Source: Pelecanus crispus
Taxonomy: Eukaryota; Chordata; Aves; Pelecaniformes; Pelecanidae
DNA: 64,000 nucleotides
Direction: 5' to 3'
Assembly (NCBI RefSeq): GCF_030463565.1
Contig: NC_134643.1
Span: 82,333,721 to 82,397,720, forward strand
The translations under genes were made by a program, and so were the position numbers. This document shows positions 45,146 to 56,800 of this stretch, piece by piece. Each line of letters opens with the position of its first letter. The first letter of the stretch is position 1. Under the pieces are notes generated by a model. It saw only the letters and a program-made list of their open reading frames with translations, had not been told where the DNA came from and searched no databases.

Positions 45146-45821
45146 GCGCGCGGCCCACGAGGCCCACGGCAGAAGGGGTTCGCTTTCCCTGACGTTAAAG
45201 CCGTGCGCTCCCACGCCAGGGGAGAAGGATACGAGCGGTTCCTTAGCAGGAATATTTTGGCCGCGGAGCTGACCCGTTTTTCACTAGAGGCGCTTGGCTG
45301 GAAGAGAAAGCGCTAACAATGCGTCCTTAAAGTCGGTATTAACACCCGCCGCGTTTCAGATGGAGGACTAGCCTGCTTTTCCCTCAAACGGGGAAAATTA
45401 ACTGGAAAACGAAGTTTTCCGACATCCATACCCATCCGTACGTCGGAGTAGCTCCAGCTGAAAAAACCTGAAGAAACGCTGGGTTTCATCATTTGCAAAA
45501 GAAAACATTCCGCTTCAGAAATGTCAACATGTTTTGTTTCAACATCTTCTTAGGGTATTTTGATATTTTCAAATTTACCTTTTAAAATGACATTTTTTTT
45601 TTCATTTGAAAAGTAATCACTATTTTCTTCTTTGTTGCTTCTTTTTTTAATACCCCAAAAAAATGTTCACAGTATAATGGCTTTAACAAAATGTCTGATA
45701 TGCAGTAAAATAATTATATTGGATGAACTGTTTTGCTCTGTTCCCCAAATGGGATCTTTTTCTGCTTTGATTTTACTGGGAAAAACCTTGAAGACTTTCT
45801 GTTCTTTTTTCGTATTGGTTT

Positions 45822-45845
45822 CCCCCCCCCCCCCCCCCCCCCCCC
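45822..45845 (+). repeat. C24 homopolymer
   Basis: Uninterrupted C-run in otherwise AT-rich sequence, the most distal member of the tract cluster. Confidence 0.9.
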
Positions 45846-47470
45846 GATGTTTCATTTACTTACTGAGCTGGGAAAAGGCATTTTTCACACTGGGCGGGCA
45901 GTGTCTGCACCTGTGGTTTGCCATGTTTCACCCAGGCTCGGCCACCTCCTCCATCTGGGGAGCTTGTGTGCCTTTCCTCTCCCTGCCCGCTTTCTGCCTT
46001 GCCTGCATCAGTCATTGCAAGGCTCAAAATTAGGCAAGAAATAGAGGGAAACGTGTTTTTCTTCTCTGCTTTTTTTTTTTTTTTTAAAAATTAAAAAAGA
46101 AATTCTTAATTCACTTTGCTTAAAAGGCAAGCAAATGGATCTTTTCCTACAATATAAAATTAATAATGATAATGTAAAAATAATATGATAATATAGAATG
46201 ATAATATAAAAAGTGCAACCGCCTAAAAATAAACCAGCATCAGACTATCTGCTCTGCATCTGCTTCTGCCTGAAGGAAACAAACCAAACCTGACAGCAGC
46301 TACAAAAGTCCCCCTCAAGAAGGTTTCTAGCGATGCAAACCAAGTGCTAACAAATGACAGGTGAAGGAGCTCCGCTCGCCGCAGAGCTTTGCCCCTGCTC
46401 CTCTCTCATCGTCTTCTCCATGCTCCTTGGGCGCAGCGGCACGGCGGGGGAGGGGGGGGGGCAGCAGCCCAGATGTGAGGTGCCGGGGCGTCTCCTGGGG
46501 AGAGACGAATGCGAGAGGAAAATGTCTCAGTCTAGCAATGTGGACAAAAAATACTGCTGAGGTGAAAACAAAGTTGGGAGCTGACCGGCTCCCGGGTCCC
46601 CGGTTGCAGGGTGCTCTGCGATGGACAGGGACCTTTGTCACTTGTTACAAAGCCAACTTCCAGCCCCGCGGCGCACGAACAGCATCCCGGCCTCGGCGGG
46701 GTTATAGCCTGCGGCTCCCTGCGCAGGAGCAGCAGTATGGAAATGGGATAGGTTCCAAGGAATGGAGGGGTGGAGAGGACCAGGGCGAAACCCAGAGCTG
46801 TTGCCCTGCAGTCGGCGTGCTTCCCACAGCGGCTTTCCTTTTGCAGGGCACCTTCAGCTTCTGTAGGCCTAATCCGCAGCCAAGATGCGATCGAACTGAA
46901 CTTGCCTTCTTTCCGAAGGAGCAGACGTGTTCACGTACGTCTGTCTCCAACTGAGATATACTGGAGTTAAATAGATAAGGCTGGTTTGCCTTTTTTTTTT
47001 TTTGCCCCCCTGCCCCCCACCAACCCCCCGGGGTACAGCTGTGCACCGGAGGAGTGCGGTTGCCCTGTGCGTTGCCACTGGAGAGGGGACACCTCTGCCT
47101 CCTGCCCATTCCCCGCTGCTCCCCACACTCTGCTGTCACTGGGGAGCGGGCTTTGGGGTAACCCCTCTGGACTCCCCCCATTCCCCAGGTGGGCCTGGCT
47201 GCGTGCCCCCTCCCCATTTTAATAAACCTCGCTAATCCGCACGTTCTCCGCAAGCAAAGGGCGCAAGCGGTTTGTTTGCTGTTGAGGTGCTGTAGGACCC
47301 CGCAGGGGCCACCTCCCAGGGCTCCAGGGGGGAGTCCTCCGGCTCTGGGTTTTGGAGAAGGGGAGTGTTGCAGCTGCAGCTAACACATTACGGGGTGGGC
47401 TGCCACAGCCGGTGGCACCGGTACCAGGGCCACCGCAGCAGAAGACGCCAGTTCGTGGCCCAGCTAAGCC

Positions 47471-47554
47471 AAGCTGACCTGCGTGGGTGCCACGCTGACC
47501 TGCGTGGGTGCCAAGCTGACCCGAGTGGGTGCCAAGCTGACCCGAGTGGGTGCT
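47471..47554 (+). repeat. 21-bp minisatellite, four copies
   Basis: Four consecutive 21-bp units start AAGCTGACC(T/C)G. The first two carry CTGCGTGGG and the last two CCGAGTGGG. Because the period is divisible by three, it produces seven-residue repeats in translation (for example GAKLTRV), but no gene context supports coding. Confidence 0.9.
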
Positions 47555-50552
47555 CGTGGCAGGCTGTGCGGGCAGGGGGGTGCCCCGCTGCCTCTCGGCA
47601 GCTTGGCACCTGCCAGCCAGCTCTGGGTGGAAGCACGGAGCAACACACCTTGTGGTTTAGCGTTCCCTATCCACAAGACAGGCTGTGCCAGTTCAGGCTT
47701 TTATACCTGGCCATCCTACTGCGCCTGCAGCTGTTTGGAGGAGCCAGCAGGCAGGAACATTAGTTTCATTCCAATTTTATCCTTGGCCTCACATCTGAGA
47801 CTTCAAGCAAGGATTCCAGTTGTGGGCAGACGCCCCATTTTGTGTGCTCCAGACGCTACTCCCACAAAGACCAAGCAGTCCTTTACACGGAGGCCAAAAA
47901 AACAGCCGTTGCCTGATAAAGCCTTTCTGTCATGGCTGGCTCTACCCAGATTGAAACCAGGGACCTACAAGTGCAGAAAGGGCTCCCTATCACCCTACTA
48001 GCTGGGCAGGCTGGAGGAGCTCTGCAAGCAGATGACTGTGTCCCCAGTAAGCACAGTTGCAGCCGTGGTCCTCACTTTCCTTGGGGAGAGAAGCTGGAGG
48101 TCTGGGACTGTCCATACTGCAAATTTTTCCTGACAGATGCGAAGCCTGGAGTCAATGCCGTAAGCTTGGTAACCTGGTAGACCACAAACTTTTTTTTTTT
48201 TTTTTTCTGGAGCAAAGTGATAAATTGTTCCCATCCCAGCTGCTGGCTTCCTGCTGTATTTATTTTATTCCAGTTGGGGACCGGGGATCAGAAGGGAAGG
48301 CACATGTGCACGCAGACAAATATAGACAGATATTTATTTTTATTAGTGGATTTGTGGAAGAGAGACCTCTACTGGCTCAGCTGGAAGAACCACTGACGTA
48401 CCTCGGCCTCACGGCCAGCCGCAGCCGAGGTCTGCTGCAGTGGGATTTTGCGCTCGCCTTCACTTCACCTACTTTGGAAATTTCCTCCTGGGTCACAGGC
48501 ATCTGCCAAGGAAAGCTAAGAAGCAACCTTTCACGTTTTCCCTCCTTTTTAAAGAATCCAGCATGTAGGCAGTCACTCAGCTGCAACTGCTAGCAAATGA
48601 ATTTGTGACAGTGCTCAAGGTAGTAAGTAAAGTAGCTTATTTCCTTTAGGAGGGGATAAACCTTGGGCACTGAAGCATGGCAGAGAATTAGAGGCTTATT
48701 GGGACCGGAGGACAAGGCAGCAGGGTGTTTTCATCCACTCCATTGATTTCAGTTGCCTTTTATTCTCTTTCTGTTCTTCCTCCCAGCTGGTTGTGTAGTA
48801 CTGCCGTGAGGATGGCTTCAGAAACTGCCCCTCTTGGGCTGGTGCTGTTTAGCATCTTGCCTCTGCTGTCAAGCAGTTGGACAGATGTTGACTCCTACCT
48901 GGACCATACCTGGGGGTCAGTAGTCAGTCGATGCTTATCTTTCTGGGCTGGGGAAAAGTTAATATATAGATTTTTTTCTAGCAAAGCTATCTTTGTCTGA
49001 GCACAAGCAATGCAAAAGAAGGCTTGGTGTTTGCAAACAGGTGGCGCTGGGTGAGCCATGGCTGTTCGTGGAGTGTAAGGCCTTTAAGTCCTGAGCTGCC
49101 AGTCTGGCTGAAAGGAATGGAGGCAGTAGTTTCATAGCTGAATCTGTACTGCTCAAACGCTGGTTTAGGCATCCCCTTCCTTCCTCATCCAGCCTACTCA
49201 TTCCTGCCCCTGGCATTGCTGGTGAAGTTACACGAGGAACTGCATCAGGGAATGGATCTGGCAGAGATTTCCCACCTTCCCTTCTTTGTTGTTTTGTTTT
49301 GGTTTGTTTTTTGGTATTTTTTCTTTCCCCAGCTGGATCCATTTCTGGTCTAGTTCATCATGCGGCTGCGCTAACAACCCGACCAGCACAGTGGGTGGCA
49401 ATGAGCAAGTTGGCAGCACTACCATGAGATCGCAGCCTGCGAGCTGGTAGTGTCTTCCTTGTGCTTTGCAGTAAAGCAAAAACTAAAGCCTTCTGTGGGA
49501 CAACTGCCATCTGTCCTACAGTGATGAGGCATGCTAGAAGGTGCTGGGCAATCTGTGGTATTTCAGCCCAGGGCTCTGCCTTCCAGCTTTCATCTCACAT
49601 CTCCAGCCATCAAAATCTGCCCCACAAATGACCTGAGGGCTGCTTAGCTAGTGAAATAGAGGTTAGTGCCGATGACCTGAAGTTTCTGGATTGTTTGGCA
49701 GGGGATCTGCATCATGGAGGCATTATAGAGAGATCTGCTGAGTCATATTTCTTCATTTTTTGTAGGAAAGTAACATGGCGCACTGGATGCAAAGACAGAG
49801 GAAGGTGCAACAGTGGCTTATGGAGCTGCAGGCCCTGCGTTCTTCATTGCCATCCCTGTGAAATCCTAACCTGCAGTGAGAAGCTCCTGTGATTGCTCCT
49901 GTCTCATGGCTAGGTCCATGCCTTGCTTGCGTACCCCACAAATTGCTGTCAGTCTGTCTCCGGCTGTTGCCACGGTCTGTGGTCTGTCCATGGTGTAGGA
50001 TCATGGTAAAGGGGAGAGGGGGCTGCAGCCAGGCAGCCTTTTAGAGGCCCCTGAGCTGATGGACGTGTGAGAAGGTACAAACTCTAGCTGTTACCTCGTG
50101 ACAGCCCTCCCCCCTGCATGTCTTGCACAGCTCGATGTAGCAGTAGGTGCTCTCACTGTACCTTTCCCGACAGATCTCTGTAGAAAAAGCACTTGCTTGC
50201 TTTCAAAAGACACTGGAAGAAGAAGTTGCTCCATGGACACCTTTTATGCCCTTTCCTTCCACCCTCCCAGTCTGTTCCCCTTTTACCAGTCACTGAGTGG
50301 TGAGAGCACCCGCTATTTTGCAGACATCAATTACCTCTTTTGCCTGGGGGGACCAAAGTTTCTTTTCTCTCTGGAGAGTGTTCTGGGTACTGGATTCTTG
50401 GCTTGCCTGGGTCCTGCTGTCCTTGTGAGCAGCTCCATCCTCCAAAGAAGAGTAAAAGATTCACTGTGTGTCCAGGAATCTTTTGGGCAGGAGCTGGAAC
50501 ATGGAACATCTTGTTCCGAGATGAGTGTCCTAGATGCTAAGTACAGAAGCTC

Positions 50553-50576
50553 TTTTTTTTTTTTTTTTTTTTTTTT
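50553..50576 (+). repeat. T24 homopolymer
   Basis: Uninterrupted run of 24 T. Confidence 0.9.
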
Positions 50577-50723
50577 ATTTGTCTGTAAAGAGCGTGTTTC
50601 TGATCGGAATGGCTTGGAATAGGAGAGTTGCATCAAGCTCGTGGCTTTTGTCTTTATGTTTCAGGTGCTCAGTGGCTTAAACATCTCCTGTAAAAAGTCT
50701 GAATTCCAGTCTGAGGATTTTTT

Positions 50724-50855
50724 CACTAGATCAGGTTGGGTCAGAGTCCCTCCTGTCCAACCTGACCTTGAATATTTCCAGGGATGGGGCTTCTACAACC
50801 TCTCTGGGCAACCTGTTCCAGTGTTTCACCACCCCCATCATAAAAATCTTCAGAT
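50724..50855 (-). mobile_element. CR1 LINE fragment, reverse orientation
   Basis: The plus strand contains AGATCAGGTTGGG, GTCCAACCTGACCTTGAAT, TTCCAGGGATGGGGC and CTCTGGGCAACCTGTTCC, then TGTTTCACCACC. Together these read as the reverse complement of the CR1 ORF2 end. Both ends are lost, so it is an old fragment. Confidence 0.88.
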
Positions 50856-53800
50856 CCAGGGGAACTTGTAAGCTTGCCTGTCCAGGAGACAGAGGGTTTC
50901 TCAAGGGCCAGTCCAAGACCAAATGGCAGAAATTTCTCCAAGGAGAATCACAGACTTACTTCCTTCTGCTCTCCATTTAAGGTATGCTTCCTGGTGCTGA
51001 TTTCTCTAGCAAACATCCAGAAGCACCTTAAAAATAAAACGCCAAAGTGAAACAAGCCACTGAACACACAGACCTTCCCCGGGCAAGAGGATGAGTGTGA
51101 GTGAGCAAACCACATGTGACAGATGTTAGGCATGTTGCTGAATGCAATTCTGGAAGCTGCTCAGATGTTGTGGTCAGGTGGGTGGTATTACAAACCTATC
51201 TGGGCTAGAAAAAAGAAACATTTTTCTAGTAAATGAAACATATCTGGTAGAGAAAGCACCGAGGGGTAATAAACATCCAGTAGAGAACTGCCATTTGGGG
51301 AAATGCTTTTCGAGGTGAAGCTGCACTGTCGTGGTGCTTCATAAGTAAGTGCCCCATCACTTCAGAGTTAGGAAGGACAAGATGCACTTGTGGCAGCTCT
51401 ATTGAGTCAGGAAACAGGCACGTGAAAGTCAGAACTGCTCTACTTCAGAGTACAAACTGGGTATGACTACCACAACCACCTGCTTTTAACTCAACAGCCA
51501 GATAGTTCTGAGTGGTTTTTATTCCCAGTCCCTGGATGTCCTGCATGGGCTTCCTGTGAAGCCCCAAATGAGTGTTGGCACTTTGAGTAAGAGTGCTTTG
51601 TGCTTGCCTTTTAGTTTTTCTCTTCATCTGCTAAACAGTTCAGTGCACTGAATTCCTGTTTCTGTAGATTCCTTGCCTTTTTTAAAAGAAAAAAAAAAAA
51701 AAAAGGTGAACCAACATTTTGTAACTGTGGAGAAATTACGGAGGATAAAACTGGTATTTTGATGAGATGAAAAATTGTGATGTTCCACAAATCCTTTGGC
51801 TGTTAGGCCTTCCCTGGTACAATCTCAGTGCTGAGGATGCAGTGATACTTTCTGGGAAAGCTCTGTAAACCAAAAATGGTCTCTGTTCCCCTTGGCCCAT
51901 TGAGAGCCTGATCAGAGTACCTTGAACTGAGTCTGTGAACCTCTGTGGTGATGAGGCTCTTCATCAGGGCATTTATTTGCAGAACACATGTTCTAAGTAA
52001 CCATTCAGGAATGCAGTCACTGGTTTAGGTACACTGTAAGAAAGAGTAGCAGAGTACAGGGAAAGAGATGGTGGGACCATATGAATTTGAAGTCTTTGAT
52101 TAAATGCAATTTTTTTTTTTTTTTGGACAGTGAACAAAACCAGGGCAGAGAAGTTACAAAAAGCATACAAAATGTAAATATAATTTTTTTTTTGGTTTTG
52201 CTTTGTCTTTGAAGCCTGGTAAATGTAAATTTTTCTCATATATGACAAACCCTTTTTTGGTCATGTAAGACAGCACATGGGATGGCAGAGTTTATCCAGG
52301 CTGCCAGAGTGTGTGTCTGTCTGGAGATAGATACTTTATTGTCACGTATGAACATTCAGTAATACATGATGGTAACCCAGGGTCAAAAGACCAAAAGAAA
52401 CTGAGGACACCTGAACTATGCTGAAGAATCTGAAGATCATTTTCTGCTTTTTTACACCAGCCACAAAGAATTACAGCATTTCTTGGGTCAGATGATGGGC
52501 AAAAAAGCAATTTTCACTTTTTCATTAGTACCCCACCAGAGGCTGGATGCATGTAATTTTACTGAGATGCTCAAAATTGACAGATGGCCATTGGTATTTT
52601 CTGTGGGATCTCAGTGGAGGTAGATAACACTCCATTTTTAATCTACACTGAAATGGATTGGAAATGAGAAATGGGCTTTTCCAAAGTAAGTGTAAAGGTT
52701 TTCCTTCTTTAAGGAAACTTACAAACGACCTGCCCCCAAATTTGGGTTGCTTATCTCTGCAGTCTGGTCCAGGGCCCCTCCAAAGACTTGCAGGAACTCT
52801 GGCCAAGGCTGGGGAGGCCACTGATTCTCCACTTCACTGCAATTTGTTGCCTCTTTGAAGAGCAGCTGTTGCCTTTGAAGTGAACTTTTCTGGGCAAATG
52901 AGTATCAACGGATAGGGTGAGATTTTGGCTGTAGATGGGCAGCAGCAAATTCCCTTCACAGAGGGGACTCTGCTGGCAGAAGGCTTGCAAGACGGAGGTT
53001 CAGCTGCTCCACCAGCCACTTCTGACTGAAAATACGCAACAAGTGGGGATGAAGCAGAAGCATAACAGAGCTGCTCTGTGTTAACCTCCTCCTGGCCTGA
53101 AGTCCCTGGGAAGGGTCGACCTTGCTGCCCTGCCTGACACCAACCCCTCAATCTTTTTGCTACCCCTCTGAGCTGATCTGGAGCTCAGGTAAAGGCAGAG
53201 TTTCAAGTCCAAGCTCATCTGCCTCCAGCATTGGATGAGGTGGCGTGTTGCGTAGGTATTGTCTGTGTTAGAGTGAGCTTATTAAGCAGGGCTGAGTCAT
53301 TCCAGAGAAGCACCGAGTCCTGCAAATGCTCAGATGTCTTTGCATTACCCTTCTGCCACCTTTTGTCCCTAGTCTTTTTTTTCCTCATCCAGTAAGTCTC
53401 TTTATTCTCTGCAATACGTCCTTATTTTCTCCACGCTTTTCATTCAACCTGCAGCTGACCTCTGAATACCAAACCACTCTTGCTGGCAGTTTGTGCTAAT
53501 ATTCACGGCTATTCCCTGTCACTCCTGAGGATCTAGCATGTGTCCTTCCTGCACCTGAGTGACTGCCTCTGGCTGGGAGGGAGGCGGCAGCATCATTGCA
53601 GGTAAATCTACTAGAGACTGGCAGCCAGGGCCTGACTTGTCATGTTAGGTGCCTAAATCCCAAATGTCTGTCCTTAAAACTCTGGGTCATCTGTCACCCA
53701 TATATGAAGATGCCTCAAGCTCATCAGTACCTACTTTATGTGTGATGGTGCTGAGGTGTCAAGGTCTGCCCAGAAGTACTGAGCATGGCTGACCCGCTCC

Positions 53801-56800
53801 CATGAGATCCTCCCGTAGGTATCCCTCTGTGTCACTCCTGGGAGATGCTGGACCAGGTAGGCATGCTATCTGCACCAAGCTATCGGAGACTTGTAGGGTG
53901 CTGCCACTGCTGGCCGCCGCCTCAAAGAGAGCATGAAGGGCTGGCTGGCTGCCTGCAAGGAGATGTCTTTCTACAGGCCTAAATGCTGAAGCAGGCAGGG
54001 TGGCAGGCGTACCATTCTCATGAAGATTTCTCTTTTGCCTGGGTCAGGCAGCTTCACACTCTCTGTGTTTGGGCTTTGTAGCTGCCACTGTAGGCCTGTA
54101 ATTTCTCTTACAAATTAATATGAGAGTCTAGGTACCTGGTTCAGACATTGCAAATACTACTAGGGGGGCAAAGAATGAGAATTCAGACACTCAGGCAGGG
54201 AAATTGTCACTCTTATTTAGTTTGGTAGGATCATAAATTACTGAAAACATGGCTCTATAATACAAACTTTCAGGCAGATTTGTGTATGGATGTATATGGC
54301 TGTATATCATACACTTTCCTGTGTATGACGGCCCTTTGGAAAGTGAAACCTGGAACCTGCTGGGTGGCTTTACTGATTTTGGGGTTTGCTTTGTACAGGG
54401 CGATTACTAAAACAGACTTGTTCGTGGATGTCAGGCGGTTCACACTACTGTGTTTTTATGCAGTGTTTCACAAGCACTGGACTAATAGAGAAACAAAGCA
54501 GTCTTCATGACCACTCAAATTTGTCTTGACTAAGCACACCATTGCTGAATAAAGTATATACGTATTGTTTTCAGACAGCTGTAGTCCCTCTGCAGACTTT
54601 AGCGTAATTTAATCTCTTGACATGACTGTGCAACTCTTGTTATTTTTAGGCACATACATTAAGAGAAGAAAAGGTCCATTTAATCTGAAAACATATTAGC
54701 AAGTTTTCCTGCTTTCACAAATCTGAACCAGGTACCGCAGGGAATAAACTGAAAGTCGTTAACATGATTGTTATTTGATGGCCAGAATGAAGCAGTTTCA
54801 TACCTGCTCCTTACCGGCAGATACTGCAAGGCCAGTTGCTACTCTTGAAGCTTGTATCAGCAAAGATTGAAAATTCATTGCAAATTGTGCAAAGTCATAC
54901 CCAGATTCTTTGCTGATACCAGCTGTCTGCAATCTGTATGTGCAGTGGACCACCGGGCATGTGGGTGAGCTGGTGGGGATGAGGGAAGGGCCTGAGGTCC
55001 TCTCACGTCGGTGATGAAGGTGGTGTGTTAGTGCCCTCCCTGATGATGCCTGAGGATGCTGAACTTGGCTGGCTCCCATCCCTGGTGTTGTAGCCCAGAG
55101 GACTGTCACTGCCTGCTCTCCTGCTCTCCTCCTCCTCCTCCTCCCAGCCTCCTGAGTCACTCAGGACAAGTGACAGTGGAGCTTGTCAGGCTACAGGATG
55201 AAACTGGTGGCTTTGAATGTGGCCCAGATGCTGGAGCTGAGGCTCTAAGTCTCTGCTTTGGCACAGCAGGGAGCTCCTGTACCACTCACCATGATCCCTG
55301 TGCAAAGCTGTTTTCCTTCCCACCTCTAAAGGGGAGATGGGGTTACTAAACTCAAAGTAGTTTCCTGAAGAAGGTGAGGATTTAGTTTCCTTCTGAATAT
55401 TCCTAGCAGCATTATCCAACAGGCATTGGGACAAGTGATGAAAACCAAGAAGGATGTTGTTCAGGCCTCCACAGACTCTTCCAGGCTTAGCTTGGGTGGG
55501 AAGGTGAGGTTATGCGTGGCAGGCTTTGCTAATGGCTGTCCTCTTTGAGAATGAATGAGGGAAGGCAAAGGCAAGGGACGAAGTGAGAAAAAACCTTAAA
55601 CTGCTGTGTTTCATGGAGTGGACCATTGCAGCTAGCAGGAGATTGTTGATTGTTTGTTGAAAAGCCTCACTAACTGTGTTTGCTTTGGATACCACAAGTC
55701 ACTGGGTCATGATGGGAGCTGTGAGTCATGCTCCTCCTTGCAATGGAAAACATGGATTCATCACAGTTGTGCTGTGCTCCTTGCTCAGGCGCACGGCAGG
55801 GCAGGCTGCCCTTGGGAAAACGGGAAGGTGTCACAAGGCAGGAAGCGTGGAGGCCTTCCCCTCCAAAGAGTGTAGGAAAGCGTTTCTGAAGTGCATTTTG
55901 CTCTTCTGGCACCCATCCTTGGTTCTGGGGAGAGCTTTGCTGGAGCCTCAAAAAAGTGGCACGCTAGAGTTCTTGACTTCTCATGTGCTTGCATTGCTGT
56001 GGATACAGGGATCTATTTTTGTGCCTCTTAGCCTAAGTTTTGCCTGCATCTTGCAGTGCCTTAAATGCATTTTTAGGATTTGGGGTCCTGGGTAGCTCAA
56101 AGCATTGAAGTTGCATTTTCTGTGGTCTCAGTGGGAGTTTAGAGCAGGCTGGTTGTGACAACGTTCCCTCCGCTGCCTCTTCCTTTGGCAGAACAAAACC
56201 AGGTGGCAGTTTCATTCAGTTCATAGAGGACTCATGCCTTTGTCAGTCAGAGATGTTGCAGCTCCCTTTCTTTGGCTCATGCAGAGAAGCCCCCAGCAGA
56301 AGAGAATAATAATGCCAATAGCCATTGGAGGGACTGGAGGGCTAGGGCACAGGTCAGTGTGGACCTACACTGCCAGGATACTAGTACCGATTTTGGCCCT
56401 GAATGCACAGAGCACACAAACCACCTTTGTCTCTCAATTTTCCTCAGACTGCTCCAGATTTAAGCCTTCATTTTCTTTCTGCTGGAAGCATAGACCTGTG
56501 ATGGCTCCCGATGCAAATGTGGGTAAAGACTGTCACTGGGTGTACCTAGCAGGGGAGAAGGACCTCTGTGTTTGGTGGTGGTAAGCCATTAACTCCTTCC
56601 TTTACATCAGGGACAAGAAATTCTTTCCTTGCTGAGGGACAAATAAGTCTTTTGAGCACCTTTGGTCTGCCGCACATTAACACATGCCTTAGTGTTACCC
56701 AGTAAATGGTGGAATAATAATAATGTGGTTACAGGCCATCTGAAATGAAGTTGTGGGCTGTACCTGTCCCCATGGGCTGCAGCCTCCTGCCTCCTGTGAA

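Larger units (their letters stand above)
42090..45240. promoter_or_regulatory. Second CpG island, candidate promoter of a downstream gene
   Basis: This is 3.1 kb of extreme G+C and CpG density that starts about 0.4 kb after the CDKN1B polyadenylation site. It holds an AAGATGGCG YY1-type motif (42269-42277), tandem GC boxes beside TGATGCAAT (44246-44271), three CG dinucleotide runs, a (CGC)n repeat, a (TCC)n tract and two CACGTG E-boxes. Long open frames on both strands are low-complexity Arg/Pro/Gly/Ala and reflect base composition. In human the next gene, APOLD1, starts a few kb downstream of CDKN1B, so this island could be its distal promoter or a lncRNA promoter. No APOLD1 coding sequence is seen in the window. 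Confidence 0.6.
45241..50723. other. Non-genic stretch downstream of the CpG islands
   Basis: No gene is recognised. The stretch includes a C24 run (45822-45845), an AT-rich patch with TAATAATGATAA phrases (46150-46212), a 21-bp minisatellite (47471-47554) and scattered T-runs. Frames up to 197 codons show no known domain. Confidence 0.5.

Noticed and set aside
44026..45316. Open frames of 369-374 codons on both strands in the second CpG island
   Set aside because: They overlap on opposite strands, are made of Arg/Pro/Gly/Ala low complexity and run through simple repeats. Stop codons are depleted because the DNA is extremely GC-rich. No domain is recognisable.
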